Shown here piece by piece: positions 15,561 to 24,630 of a stretch of 29,619 nt of DNA. Location of the stretch: positions 1 through 29,619 of the forward strand of contig JAGXHL010000064.1 in assembly GCA_024636215.1 (NCBI GenBank). The letters run 5' to 3'. Positions within the stretch are counted from its first letter, which is position 1. Each line of letters opens with the position of its first letter. Under the pieces are notes generated by a model. It saw nothing but the letters and a program-made list of their open reading frames with translations. It did no database searches and was not told where the DNA came from. A program made the position numbers and the translations under genes. The stretch comes from Deltaproteobacteria bacterium. Its GTDB lineage: Bacteria > Desulfobacterota > Desulfuromonadia > Desulfuromonadales > BM103.

Positions 15561-16348
15561 TCACACCACAATGCGCCTGACCATCAGAGTGATGGCCAAA
15601 GGCAGCAACAGCAACGTGGCAACCAGCAGGTAAAGCAGGCTGAACCACAGCTCTCCGGTCCAGATCTGCAGGCTGCAGCCACGCACCAGCGCCACCAGGT
15701 GTGTCAAGGGTAAAAACTGAGCGAGAGACTGGGCCCAGGCCGGCAGGTTATGCAACGGGAAGAAGGTGCCACTAAACAGGAACATTGGTGTGATACCGAG
15801 GAAAATCGGCAGGTTAAAGGTTTCTATCCCCGGCACCAGAGCGGTGCAGATCATACCTGTCGCAGCAAACAGAAGCCCTCCCAGAACAGCCAGAGGAAGC
15901 AACAGCAACGCACCGGGAAAACTGAAGAATCCGCAGGCCGAGATCACTGTGCCCATCAGGGTTGCCGCAATCAGCGATTTACTGGCAGCCCAAAGCATTT
16001 CACCCAGAATGATTTCTTCAAGATTGAGCGGTGTCGCCAGCAAAGCGTCGAAGGTTTTCTGATAATACATACGCACAAAGCTGTTGTAGGTGGTTTCGAA
16101 AAATGCGTTGTGCATGATACTGACGGAGACCAGAGCCGGAGCGATGAAAGTGGTATAGGAGAGCGGTCGCCCTGCGTATTCCAGATCGCCTACCATGACT
16201 GACAGGCCAACGCCAAAGGCAAGGATATAGAGCAGCGGCTCAAGCAGTGGCGGCAAGAAAGAGATCTTCCAGTTCTGCTTGTAAATGGAGAAGTTGCGCT
16301 GCCAGACCCTGATTGATCGGGCGCTGATCTGTTTTGGGTTCGGCCACT

Positions 16349-16352
<4 letters not shown>
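15561..16352 (-). CDS. ABC-2 exporter permease (NodJ/DrrB type)
   Basis: The 263-residue inner-membrane protein has about six hydrophobic helices, after an amphipathic N-terminus reading WQRNFSIYKQNWKISFLPPLLEPLLYILAFG in outline. The conserved loop TYNSFVRMYYQKTFDALLATPLNLEEIILGE and the FLFSGTFFPLHNLP segment are typical of the NodJ/ABC-2 family. Its start overlaps the ATPase stop by four bases (ATGA), so the two subunits are translationally coupled and form one exporter. Related pairs export lipo-oligosaccharides, polysaccharides or drugs; there are no nod genes here, so the substrate is unknown. Confidence 0.9.
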
Positions 16353-17257
<905 letters not shown>

Positions 17258-17343
17258 GAACGATCTTTCGTTGGCAGTGTTTCGGACGATAGCAGCGAAA
17301 CTGAAATCTGGTTGTGATGTACAGATTTTAGCTCATCTGCGCC

Positions 17344-17371
17344 GTCATCGCCATTATTATGGAATGATGAC
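17344..17371. other. Two-tier hairpin between eamA-like and ABC genes
   Basis: GTCATC/GATGAC outer arms enclose CCAT/ATGG inner arms around a TATT loop. It begins 13 bases beyond the stop codon of the EamA-family gene on the minus strand. No T run follows, so it may stabilise the 3' end or act as a weak terminator. Confidence 0.4.
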
Positions 17372-17383
17372 ACGTTAATCGGC

Positions 17384-18280
17384 TCATGACGAGCTTCGCC
17401 AGAATAACGGCTTTGGCGCATTAGCCAGATAAGCACCGCACACAACCAGAAGCCCACCGCCGAGCAGGGACATACCGAGAGGCTCGTCAAGCAAAAAGGT
17501 TGCCAGGAGGACACCGCTGACAGGCACAAAGTTGATGAAGACCGCAGCCCTGGATGGCCCGATGCTCTGAATCCCTTCGAAGTACCAGAGAAAACCGATA
17601 ACCGTGCCAAAAGCACCGAGATAACTGATACTGAGCCAGACCGGCCAGGAATAATGCAGGGCTTCTGCAAAGCTGCCATAAAACAAGGCAGGCAGCAGCA
17701 AAAACAAGGTCCCCGCGATAGACGAGCAACAGACAGCTGATAAGGGGGAAAGACCGCGCATCGCAGTTTTACCGATAATCGAATAGAGGGTCCATGAGAG
17801 AACGCAGCCGGATATCAACATCTCACCCCGACCAATGCCCCCGCTGAAGAGCATCAAGGGGTGTCCCCTGGTGATGACCACCATCGCGCCAAATACGGAA
17901 AGAGGAATACCAATCATCCGACTCAGCGGCAGCTTCTCACGATAAATCAACGCTGAACAGAGCGTGATTGCCACAGGGTTAAGGGCGATAATCAGCGCGG
18001 CACGTCCAGCTCCGATCAATGTCAACCCGTTAAAGAAAAACAGATTATAGGCAAACACCCCGGTCAATCCCAGTGCTGCAACGGCCAGACCCTGGCGAAA
18101 ATCGAGCTTCGGCAGTCTACCCTCGCTCTTCCAGACGACGAGCAACAAACAGGTCGAAGCGATGGCAAAACGGAAGAATGCCGCTGAAACGGGATGTGCC
18201 TCACCGGCCAGGTAACGACCAGCAACAAAGGTTCCACCCCAGAAAAATGCAACGGCAAGGAGTTTCAGATAGGTTTTCAA
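17384..18280 (-). CDS. EamA-domain DMT-superfamily transporter
   Basis: The 298-residue inner-membrane protein has ten predicted helices arranged as two EamA repeats. It opens with KLLAVAFFWGGTFVAGRYLAG, and the second repeat begins near LISGCVLSWTLYSIIGKTAM. The LNPVAITLCSALIYREKL segment at the end of repeat one and FVPVSGVLLATFLLDEPLG in repeat two are typical of the RhaT/EamA group. Such carriers export amino acids or other metabolites; the substrate is unknown. The start appears to be TTG at 18280, since no ATG or GTG fits upstream and the first helix begins at once. The ribosome binding site is weak, suggesting low expression. Confidence 0.88.
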   Translation of the reverse strand: MKTYLKLLAVAFFWGGTFVAGRYLAGEAHPVSAAFFRFAIASTCLLLVVWKSEGRLPKLDFRQGLAVAALGLTGVFAYNLFFFNGLTLIGAGRAALIIALNPVAITLCSALIYREKLPLSRMIGIPLSVFGAMVVITRGHPLMLFSGGIGRGEMLISGCVLSWTLYSIIGKTAMRGLSPLSAVCCSSIAGTLFLLLPALFYGSFAEALHYSWPVWLSISYLGAFGTVIGFLWYFEGIQSIGPSRAAVFINFVPVSGVLLATFLLDEPLGMSLLGGGLLVVCGAYLANAPKPLFWRSSS

Positions 18281-18449
18281 GCAGAGTCTCGTCTCTGAAA
18301 GTTAACGACGATTTCTATATTCTGTATATTTCTTGGTGGAACCGCAAACCTCATCGGCTGGATATTTTGCTTCGTTCAGAGTCATTTTACGGTGTGAAAG
18401 TGGAGGTCAAAGCCTCCCACGAACTATGGTCCTGTTTCTCCGTACATCT

Positions 18450-18480
18450 GATTCGATTCTAAAAAGGGAATCGAATTGAC
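18450..18480. repeat. Copy 1 of a ~31-bp repeat flanking the fic gene
   Basis: The sequence starts GATTCGATTC, then TAAAAA, then GGGAATCGAATTG. It contains perfect 9-bp inverted arms ATTCGATTC (18451-18459) and GAATCGAAT (18468-18476) and abuts the fic stop codon. A second copy, matching at 26 of 31 aligned bases, is at 19850-19881 in the same orientation. Confidence 0.75.
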
Positions 18481-19623
18481 CTACCTGCCCGGCAGTTCTG
18501 TGCCACGACTCATGATCTCGATATAGCCCGCATAACTGAACAGGCGGTTGCGTTTCTGGGCGGTCATCTCCTTGACGATGCCGAGTTGCTCCAGGTGGCC
18601 GAGAGCCTTGTTGACGGTCGCCGGGGTGATTCCGGTTTTCTCGACCAGCGAGCCTGAGGTGGCGATGGGATGCTCCATCAGCGCCTGGTGGATCTGGAGG
18701 GTGGAGGCCGACGCCCGGCCGAGTCCGCTGATCTTGTCGCGGTCCCGGTTCGACAGGTCCAGGAGCTGCTGCGCTGCCTCGACCGCCTGGGTGGCGGTGA
18801 CAATGACCGCTTCGGCAAAGAAATCGAGCCAGGCTTCCCAGTCGCCGGTCATACGTACATTGTTGAGCAGCTCGAAATAATACTGACGATGTGTTTTGAA
18901 ATAGAGGCTGATGTAGAGCATCGGCTCTCGCAGCACCTTCTGCTCGCATAACAGCAGCGCGATCAGCAGACGTCCCAAACGGCCATTACCGTCCAGAAAC
19001 GGGTGGATCGTCTCGAACTGCACATGGGCCAGCGCTGCCTTGAGCAACACCGGAGTCGACACCGGCTGGTCATGGAGGAAGAGCTCCAGCTTGCTCATGC
19101 ACTCCAGCACTTCCTCGGCCGGAGGCGGAACAAAGGCCGCGTTGCCCGGCCGGGTACCGCCGATCCAGTTCTGGCTGCGCCGGAACTCACCCGGTGTCTG
19201 ATTGCTGCCCCGGCCCTTGGTCAGAAGCAAGCCGTGAATCTCGCGGAACAGCCGCAGCGACAGCGGCAGCCCTTCCTTCAGAAGGCGCAGACCATGGTCG
19301 AGGGCCGCAACATAGTTGCTGACCTCCCGCACGTCATCCAGCGGCACGCCTGGTTCCTGATCCAACTCGAACAGCAGCAGATCCGACAGGGACGACTGGG
19401 TTCCCTCAATCATGGAGGAGAGTACCGCTTCCTTACGAACATACATGTAAAGGAACAGCGAGGTGTCCGGCAGCAGGGTCGAAACGCTATCCAGCCGACC
19501 GAGCGCCAGCAGCGCCTGGTCGAACTTGCTGCGCAGCTCCGGCGTCCAATCGATGGGCGGACGTGGCGGCAGCGGCGCGGGCACGAAGGCCTGGGCCTTC
19601 TCACCGACCGTCGATATGGTCAT
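18481..19623 (-). CDS. Fic-family AMP-transferase with N-terminal inhibitory helix and C-terminal winged helix
   Basis: Fic enzymes transfer AMP (or another nucleotide moiety) from a nucleotide to a target hydroxyl. From the ATG at 19623 (AAGG seven bases upstream) the protein has 380 residues; an ATG at 19650 has its AGG too close. Residues 69-74 read SSMIEG, the [S/T]xxxE[G/N] inhibitory motif, placed N-terminal as in class II Fic proteins. The catalytic motif HPFLDGNGRLGR is intact at 207-218. The last ~80 residues form a winged helix (IATSGSLVEKTGITPATVNKAL), suggesting DNA binding and autoregulation. The upstream region has a promoter overlapped by a repeated site. No separate antitoxin gene is adjacent; self-inhibition fits this class. 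The target is unknown. Confidence 0.93.
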   Translation of the reverse strand: MTISTVGEKAQAFVPAPLPPRPPIDWTPELRSKFDQALLALGRLDSVSTLLPDTSLFLYMYVRKEAVLSSMIEGTQSSLSDLLLFELDQEPGVPLDDVREVSNYVAALDHGLRLLKEGLPLSLRLFREIHGLLLTKGRGSNQTPGEFRRSQNWIGGTRPGNAAFVPPPAEEVLECMSKLELFLHDQPVSTPVLLKAALAHVQFETIHPFLDGNGRLGRLLIALLLCEQKVLREPMLYISLYFKTHRQYYFELLNNVRMTGDWEAWLDFFAEAVIVTATQAVEAAQQLLDLSNRDRDKISGLGRASASTLQIHQALMEHPIATSGSLVEKTGITPATVNKALGHLEQLGIVKEMTAQKRNRLFSYAGYIEIMSRGTELPGR

Positions 19624-19665
19624 GTATCTGCCTTGGAGTTCTCGCTTCATCCTGCCTGCCTCGAA

Positions 19666-19738
19666 CCTAAAATAAGATTCTCCTTTGTTTTACCTTAATC
19701 GCGCATCCTAAAATAATGAGTCGGAAAGAAAAAATCAA
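19666..19738 (-). promoter_or_regulatory. fic promoter with two copies of a 10-bp operator-like site
   Basis: On the minus strand TTGATT (19733-19738), a 17-base spacer and TATTTT (19710-19715) form a reasonable sigma-70 promoter. The 10-mer TTATTTTAGG occurs at 19707-19716, covering the -10 box, and again at 19666-19675. The two copies are 41 bases apart, close to four helical turns and in the same orientation, as expected for cooperative repressor binding. The Fic protein's own winged helix is the obvious candidate repressor (inference). Confidence 0.6.
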
Positions 19739-19849
19739 GCGGATTTCCCGATGGGCCGTTTCGATTTCTCCAGACGAGTGTTCGACGCCGCGATGTACAT
19801 GCTACCTTGCGTCGAGCTGCAACAATTTCGAATTTAGTTTTCGGACGCC

Positions 19850-19881
19850 GGTTCGGTTCCTAAACCGGGAATCGGATTGGA
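19850..19881. repeat. Copy 2 of the ~31-bp repeat flanking the fic gene
   Basis: It reads GGTTCGGTTCC, TAAACC, GGGAATCGGATTGG and directly abuts the antiporter stop codon. Compared with 18450-18480, three differences are A/G changes, two are AA/CC, and there are two single-base indels. The inverted arms are imperfect here. Confidence 0.75.
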
Positions 19882-20859
19882 CTATGCCTGCTGTCCGAAA
19901 AGCGTACTGACCAGGTAGGCCGTATAGCCGACATAACAGACCAGCAGCACAGCACCCTCAATACGATTGATACGACCCGGCCCCCGGAACCCGTAGCCGA
20001 TGACGAACAGCGACAGGGTCAGTGCGGCCATGACAAGCATGTCTCGATTGAAGACCTCCGGCCCCACCGCCAGCGGATGAATCGTACCGGCGATCCCCAC
20101 CACCGCCAGGGTATTGAACAGGTTGGAGCCCAGAATATTGCCGAGTGCGATATCGTGTTCTCCCTTCCTTGCTGCAATGATTGACGAAGCCAGTTCCGGT
20201 AGCGAAGTGCCCACGGCGACGATGGTCAAGCCAATGATCAAGTCGCTGACTCCGAATCCATGAGCGATCTCCACCACGCCCCAGACCAGAATGCGGGAAC
20301 TGACAATCAAAAGCGCCAGCCCCACCACCAGCCAGAAGACTGCACGGTGGATGGGCATGGCGCGATTTTCCAGCTCCTGCTCCATCTCGTTTCCCAACGC
20401 ATCGGCTTTTTTCTGCATCCCCTGCCAAATAGTCCAGGCCATCAGCCCGCCGAACACTGCAAGCAGCACAACAGCATCGAACCGGGTAATCTCACCGTCC
20501 CATAGTTGCCATGCCGCCAGCGCAGTCACCACCGCAAGGATAGGAAGCTCCTTACGCAGAACCTGCGAATGTACGGCGATGGGGCTGATGAGTGCCGTGA
20601 TTCCCAGAATCAGGGCGATGTTGGTGATGTTGGAGCCGTAGGCGTTACCCAGCGCGATGCCCGGATTACCCTGCGACGCGGCCAGCGCCGACACTACCAT
20701 CTCCGGTGCTGAGGTACCGAATCCGACAATCACCATGCCGATCAGCAGCGGCGGCATGCCGAAATGACGGGCGGTGGAGGCCGAGCCCTCCACAAAACGG
20801 TCGGCGCTCCAGACGAGGAGTGCCAAACCAAAAATTACAGCGCTAATGGCAAGGGTCAT
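19882..20859 (-). CDS. Calcium/sodium antiporter (CaCA family, YrbG-like)
   Basis: The 325-residue inner-membrane protein consists of two inverted repeats of about five helices. Each repeat holds an alpha motif: GFGTSAPEMVVSALAASQGN followed by GNAYGSNITNIALILG in the first, and VAVGTSLPELASSIIAARKG followed by GNILGSNLFNTLAVVG in the second. These glutamate-containing G[T]S-PE motifs bind the transported cations. Family members exchange Na+ or H+ for Ca2+. AGGA lies upstream of the ATG at 20859. It is on the same strand as fic but separated from it by the fic promoter region, so it is probably transcribed separately. Confidence 0.94.
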   Translation of the reverse strand: MTLAISAVIFGLALLVWSADRFVEGSASTARHFGMPPLLIGMVIVGFGTSAPEMVVSALAASQGNPGIALGNAYGSNITNIALILGITALISPIAVHSQVLRKELPILAVVTALAAWQLWDGEITRFDAVVLLAVFGGLMAWTIWQGMQKKADALGNEMEQELENRAMPIHRAVFWLVVGLALLIVSSRILVWGVVEIAHGFGVSDLIIGLTIVAVGTSLPELASSIIAARKGEHDIALGNILGSNLFNTLAVVGIAGTIHPLAVGPEVFNRDMLVMAALTLSLFVIGYGFRGPGRINRIEGAVLLVCYVGYTAYLVSTLFGQQA

Positions 20860-20986
20860 ACAGTTCCTGTTCTCATATACGTAAGGGCCGGGTTATCCGG
20901 ATTTGTCTGAATCTCACCCCAAGTGAGGCGTGAACCTTCTTGATCGATTACTTGGTCGGTACTTGATCGCTGTGCCAAGGCATGTC

Positions 20987-21006
20987 GCAATCCTTGTCGC
21001 AAGTTT
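20987..21006 (+). repeat. Left copy of an imperfect 20-bp direct repeat bracketing the rhuM operon
   Basis: This 20-mer (GCAA T CC T TGTC G CAAGTTT) matches 24680-24699 at 17 of 20 positions in the same orientation. It lies in the 178-base gap between the antiporter start and the rhuM stop. No gene is seen in that gap. Confidence 0.4.
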
Positions 21007-21037
21007 CAGTCCCCAAGTCACCCCTCAAGTGACCGCC

Positions 21038-22126
21038 TTATTCTTCCTCCGGTTTTCCCTCTCCGGCGGATTCGATCTGCTTTACCATTCGGTCGAAATC
21101 GCTTTCAAACAACCGGTCCTGCACGATGCGGTATTTTTCGTATTCGCTTTCGGCGTGGGTTTTGGCCAGCTCCGCCGATACCTTTCCCGCGTCCTGCAGA
21201 ATCTCCCGGTCCCAGAGTTTCAGGAAGCCCGCCAACCGTTTTTCCCAGTCTTCCATGGTCATGGGGATTTTGCGCATGGCCTGAAGCTCGGCCATATCGA
21301 GGTAGGCGGAGACGATGCGCTGCATCTGGGCCAGCTCGAACTCGGAGAGATAGTTCTTGGCGATGGCGACATCGTATCGATGAATTTTCCCGTGGGGTGC
21401 GCCTTCCCAATGGGTCAGGCCCATGTTTTCCTTGCGGTGATCGGCGCGGTCGACAATCACCTCCGCCGCTGTCTGACCGTGGATGGCGTAGTGCATCTTG
21501 TTCTGTACGGCGGCGAAAAACCGCTTGGTAGCCGTGGCGGTCTGGTCGTAATCTAGCGCGGTGGCGTAAATGTCGGTGATTTTCTGGTAGAACTTGCGCT
21601 CGGAAAGCCGGATCTCGCGGATTTTTTCCAGTTGGCGCTCAAAAAACTCATCGGTCAGGTTACCGCCGCGTTTGAGGCGTTCCACATCCATGGTCCAGCC
21701 CTGGATGGTGTAATCCTTGACGATCCGGTTGGCCCATTTGCGAAACTGCACCGCCCGCTCGTTCTCGATCTTGAAACCGACGGCGATGATGGCTTGGAGG
21801 TTGTAGTGTTCAACCTCGCGCCGAACTTCCCGGCTGCCCTCGGTTTGAACTATTAAGTATTGCTTAACGGTTGCCTCCCTCGTCAGTTCGTTGTCGGCGA
21901 AAATGCGTTTCAGGTGCTGATTGATGGCGGGCACCGAGACGTCGTAGAGGGTCGCCATCATCTTCTGGGTCAGCCAGATATTTTCATTCTCGTAGCGCAT
22001 TTCCACGCTGGCCTCCGATCCTCCCCCAGCGGCGACAAAGGTCAGATATTCGGCTGCCGAGGAGCGAACAATGGCCCCCTCTTTTTTATGAGGCTTCCGT
22101 ATTTCTTTATCCTTATTCTTTTTCAT
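21038..22126 (-). CDS. rhuM: RhuM-family protein
   Basis: The 362-residue protein matches the RhuM (virulence protein, Salmonella SPI-3) family. Its N-terminal half has the typical MRYENENIWLTQKMMATLYDVSV in outline, then INQHLKRIFADNEL, EHYNLQAIIAVGFKI and FRKWANRIVKDYTIQG. This is a helix-turn-helix/KilA-N-like and Bro-like organisation. The C-terminal half includes a Fic/Doc-like HxxxxN-type region (NKMHYAIHGQTAAEVIVDRAD) and charged helices. The molecular function is not established, but the family is common in restriction and other defence loci. The ATG overlaps the previous stop (ATGA) and has GGGAGGGA upstream, so it is the last gene of a coupled operon. Confidence 0.9.
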   Translation of the reverse strand: MKKNKDKEIRKPHKKEGAIVRSSAAEYLTFVAAGGGSEASVEMRYENENIWLTQKMMATLYDVSVPAINQHLKRIFADNELTREATVKQYLIVQTEGSREVRREVEHYNLQAIIAVGFKIENERAVQFRKWANRIVKDYTIQGWTMDVERLKRGGNLTDEFFERQLEKIREIRLSERKFYQKITDIYATALDYDQTATATKRFFAAVQNKMHYAIHGQTAAEVIVDRADHRKENMGLTHWEGAPHGKIHRYDVAIAKNYLSEFELAQMQRIVSAYLDMAELQAMRKIPMTMEDWEKRLAGFLKLWDREILQDAGKVSAELAKTHAESEYEKYRIVQDRLFESDFDRMVKQIESAGEGKPEEE

Positions 22127-22713
22127 TCGATCCCTCCCCAGCGTTGATACCTGTCCCGGGACCAGCGGAGGTATTTCATCAGCTCCCAGTTGATCGATTC
22201 GGACTCAAATCGCTCACTGTCAAAGTTACCCCCGGACCATTCCGTATAGCTTTCGTGTTCCTCGTGGTTCGGGTCTTTCAGCGCATTTAAGAATTCATAG
22301 TAACCGGGCACGCCGCCCACATCTTCGGGTGGACAGGCTCGTTGACCATCAAGGCAGGCCAGTTCCATTCTCAGTTCAGGATTGAAATAGCAGCTTTCCT
22401 CAAGCACAAGTTCATGTTCCCAGCTGTCTCCGAAATCATACAGATAGCGGAAAGTGCGCCCTTTCTGTTTGATTAGAACTCCGAGACGATACCTGCCGCA
22501 TGCCAGCCCGTCTTCCTTTGATTCCGGATATTCCGTGTATCGTTTATTCCCGATGGTGAACTCGTGCAGGTGGCTGTCGGTCCAACTCATGACAATCTGG
22601 ATGACGTCGTGCAGTCGGTCCAGCGTGATGCTGGCGGGCACTACAAAACGCCGCCAGATTGCTGGCTCGATGTCAAGCAGCTGTATTTTCAGCAGATAAA
22701 ATCGTTCGCTCAT
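22123..22713 (-). CDS. Plasmid pRiA4b ORF-3-like protein
   Basis: The 196-residue protein starts at the ATG of a TAATG overlap with the upstream stop (22711-22715). An in-frame extension to 22752 lies inside the previous gene and is not needed. The IS1096 TnpR-like/pRiA4b ORF-3 pattern is clear: FYLLKIQLLDIEPAIWRRF in outline, then LDRLHDVIQIVMSWTDSHLHEF, RYLYDFGDSWEHELVLE, the DxGDxWxH core, and ACPPEDVGGVPGYYEFLNAL. The family is often found on plasmids, prophages and defence islands, and its biochemical role is unknown. It overlaps rhuM by four bases, so its product is probably made in proportion to RhuM. Confidence 0.9.
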   Translation of the reverse strand: MSERFYLLKIQLLDIEPAIWRRFVVPASITLDRLHDVIQIVMSWTDSHLHEFTIGNKRYTEYPESKEDGLACGRYRLGVLIKQKGRTFRYLYDFGDSWEHELVLEESCYFNPELRMELACLDGQRACPPEDVGGVPGYYEFLNALKDPNHEEHESYTEWSGGNFDSERFESESINWELMKYLRWSRDRYQRWGGIE

Positions 22714-23123
22714 TACTTGCATTCTCCTAAATATTTTTCGAACCTGCGGCACATACGCTCGAAAGCTTTCAGTTCAGCCTGGGTCATCTGGTCGTAATGG
22801 TCGGGCAGGATACCGTCATCAGCGACCGATTCGCGCAGCTTCCCCAGCGGGTCGTCCTGGTACTCCTCGTACAGGGAAACCTCTCGGATGATAGTGCCGC
22901 CAAGCGACCAGAGGTGGTCACGATACTGGGCGAAGGTCTTTCGGGATAATCCCTCGTCATAAAGCGCCTGCAGAAAACCGCCAAACCAGGGCATCAGCTT
23001 CTTGCCATAGGCGAGATCTTCCGCAACGCCCATCCAGCTCTTCGGCCACCTGTCAAAATCTGGTGCCCAGGCGCGAAAACTATCCACTTCATTGTTCCTG
23101 TCGATGCTTATTTGTCTCGCCAT
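22713..23123 (-). CDS. Unknown protein in rhuM operon
   Basis: I do not recognise this 136-residue protein. It has no signal or membrane segment. The middle region (YGKKLMPWFGGFLQALYDEGLSRKTFAQYRDHLWSLGG in outline) is reminiscent of a short SAM-like or core-binding helical domain of tyrosine recombinases, where a phrase of the kind 'SRKTFAQYRDHLW' is common. No catalytic domain follows, so integrase activity is excluded. A free-standing DNA-binding helical bundle is an inference. It overlaps the upstream gene by 16 bases and joins the downstream gene by a TAATG stop-start, indicating tight translational coupling. Confidence 0.8.
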   Translation of the reverse strand: MARQISIDRNNEVDSFRAWAPDFDRWPKSWMGVAEDLAYGKKLMPWFGGFLQALYDEGLSRKTFAQYRDHLWSLGGTIIREVSLYEEYQDDPLGKLRESVADDGILPDHYDQMTQAELKAFERMCRRFEKYLGECK

Positions 23124-24259
23124 AATCCCGCTTTGACCAGACGCTGCACCAGGGCTCGGCGGCGCGAATGTTCGGCCATGTACTTCTGAAATTCCTTTTG
23201 GAACGTTGCCGGAGTGGCATGTTGATTGTAAGCATCACGCAGATCGACCAGTTGGCGGCACGCTGCGTCATAAGCATGGGCGTGCCCCTTGTTGGCGTCT
23301 TCATGGGCCGTTTTCCAGGCCCTGGGGAAATCCGCCGCCAGTTCGGCAAGCCAGACATCCCGTTGCCTCTTGCGCTCGGCCACGGCCTGGCGACGGGCCT
23401 TGGCCACCTCGGTCAGCCGCAGGCCTTTGGCCTGCTCGGCCAGCTGCCACAATTCTGCGACGGAGCGGCACACTCCTTTGGTCGGCGCAGATTGCTCCCT
23501 CCAGGCGGCATGCCGGCGCTTCAACGCCCGTTCGGCTCTGACACCCTGCCCATCCAGCATCTGCCGAAGGTAACCCCTGACTTCGGTCTTCGAAAGTTTG
23601 TCGAGCCAGGCATCGAGTGCCGCGTCATCTGCTGCGTCGGTTTGATCCGTTTGACTCCCGCTCCCCACCCCGGCCAGCAGATCGATGTCGACTTCGAGAA
23701 ATTCCGCCAGCGCTTGCAGCGCCGCCGTCAGCTTATGCAGCCCGTGAATCGCCATAGGCTCCAGGTCATCTGGTTCGGTTTCCTCGGTCGTCACGGCACG
23801 CAACCAGCCGATATACAGACTGCGCAGATCGCCGCGCAGCAGCTCCTCCCGCAGAGGGGCGAGAAGAGTCATCAACCCAGGCCCTTCATCAACATAACCG
23901 AAGCGGTCGTAGTTCTCCGTTTCACCGAGGGACCAGGTCAGCAGCCAGTGCTCCGGCAACTTTTCAAACTCCAGATGCGGGCTGGTACAAAAGGCCTTGA
24001 GTGTCTGCTGGTCGATAGCCTCTCTGGGCAAGCGCACCATAAAGATGGCGTCGCCCCAGTTGGAGATAAACACATGGGCATCGAAGAAATGCCGCATGAA
24101 ATCACGAGGATCGGCCTTCAGTCCACCCCAGCTGTATTCGTTGATGAAGCTGACCGGGGTTATTTGCGCCCGGGTTGAAATACTCCGTAGATTGTCCATC
24201 TCCCGAGCTGTCAAGGGGCGGTCGACGGCAAGAAACTCAAGGTACTGATACTGACTCAC
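23108..24259 (-). CDS. Large unknown protein in rhuM operon
   Basis: The 383-residue protein starts at a GTG with GAGG seven bases upstream. The first ~130 residues are conserved-looking, with the pattern YQYLEFLAVDRPLT, SISTRAQITPVSF, EYSWGG and DAHVFISNWGDAIFMVRLP. I have seen this type of N-terminus in uncharacterised bacterial proteins, but no function is known to me. The C-terminal ~130 residues are highly charged and probably form coiled-coil helices (KARRQAVAERKRQRDVWLAEL). There is no catalytic motif I can name and no membrane segment. It lies nine bases after the 110-residue gene and overlaps the next by 16 bases, so it is probably a core component of the operon. Confidence 0.85.
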   Translation of the reverse strand: MSQYQYLEFLAVDRPLTAREMDNLRSISTRAQITPVSFINEYSWGGLKADPRDFMRHFFDAHVFISNWGDAIFMVRLPREAIDQQTLKAFCTSPHLEFEKLPEHWLLTWSLGETENYDRFGYVDEGPGLMTLLAPLREELLRGDLRSLYIGWLRAVTTEETEPDDLEPMAIHGLHKLTAALQALAEFLEVDIDLLAGVGSGSQTDQTDAADDAALDAWLDKLSKTEVRGYLRQMLDGQGVRAERALKRRHAAWREQSAPTKGVCRSVAELWQLAEQAKGLRLTEVAKARRQAVAERKRQRDVWLAELAADFPRAWKTAHEDANKGHAHAYDAACRQLVDLRDAYNQHATPATFQKEFQKYMAEHSRRRALVQRLVKAGLWRDK

Positions 24260-24268
24260 GGTAAAACC

Positions 24269-24601
24269 TCACTCTGTTTTCGTGGCCCGAAAGGCCGAGT
24301 CGTCGGCCAGATGCAGATAGATGCGGCCGCATAGTTCGCCATTTTCGATGACGCCCCAACCCCGGCCGCAGACCGGATCGTTTTCCTCCTGCCCCGACCA
24401 GGAAAATTCAAAACGTGGCGTATTGCCGCATTGCTCCACCCGGCCATCGATATCCCCAGAGACCAGTCCAAACTGAAACCGTCCAGTCCCATCCGAACCG
24501 ATGCGGATGTAACCCGGCACCTCCATATCGACATAATCCTGCCCCCAAACCTCCATCTCGACGATGCGCCATTTTCCGGCAAACGGTTTCATCTGCTTCA
24601 T
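24269..24601 (-). CDS. Small unknown protein, first gene of rhuM operon
   Basis: The 110-residue product starts at the ATG at 24601, which has GAGAGG six bases upstream; a TTG-initiated extension to 24637 is less likely. Its beta-rich pattern (GKWRIVEMEVW, PGYIRIGSDGTGRFQFG, RFEFSWSG, GELCGRIYLHLADDSAF) suggests a small beta-barrel like a lipocalin-type fold, but this is only inferred from the alternation of residues. It has no signal peptide. Two palindromes lie upstream within 72 bases of the start. It heads the minus-strand operon and precedes the 383-residue gene by nine bases. Confidence 0.75.
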   Translation of the reverse strand: MKQMKPFAGKWRIVEMEVWGQDYVDMEVPGYIRIGSDGTGRFQFGLVSGDIDGRVEQCGNTPRFEFSWSGQEENDPVCGRGWGVIENGELCGRIYLHLADDSAFRATKTE

Positions 24602-24630
24602 AGGATGCCTCTCTGTTACCTCACTCTGGA

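Noticed and set aside
22713..23123. Reading the 136-residue protein as an integrase because of its SRKTFAQYRDHLW phrase.
   Set aside because: No tyrosine-recombinase catalytic domain (R...HxxR...Y) is present; the protein ends after the helical region.
23168..24178. Long plus-strand open frame (336 codons) opposite the 383-residue gene.
   Set aside because: It is antisense to a well-supported coding frame, has no ribosome binding site, and its composition is that of a reverse-complement shadow.
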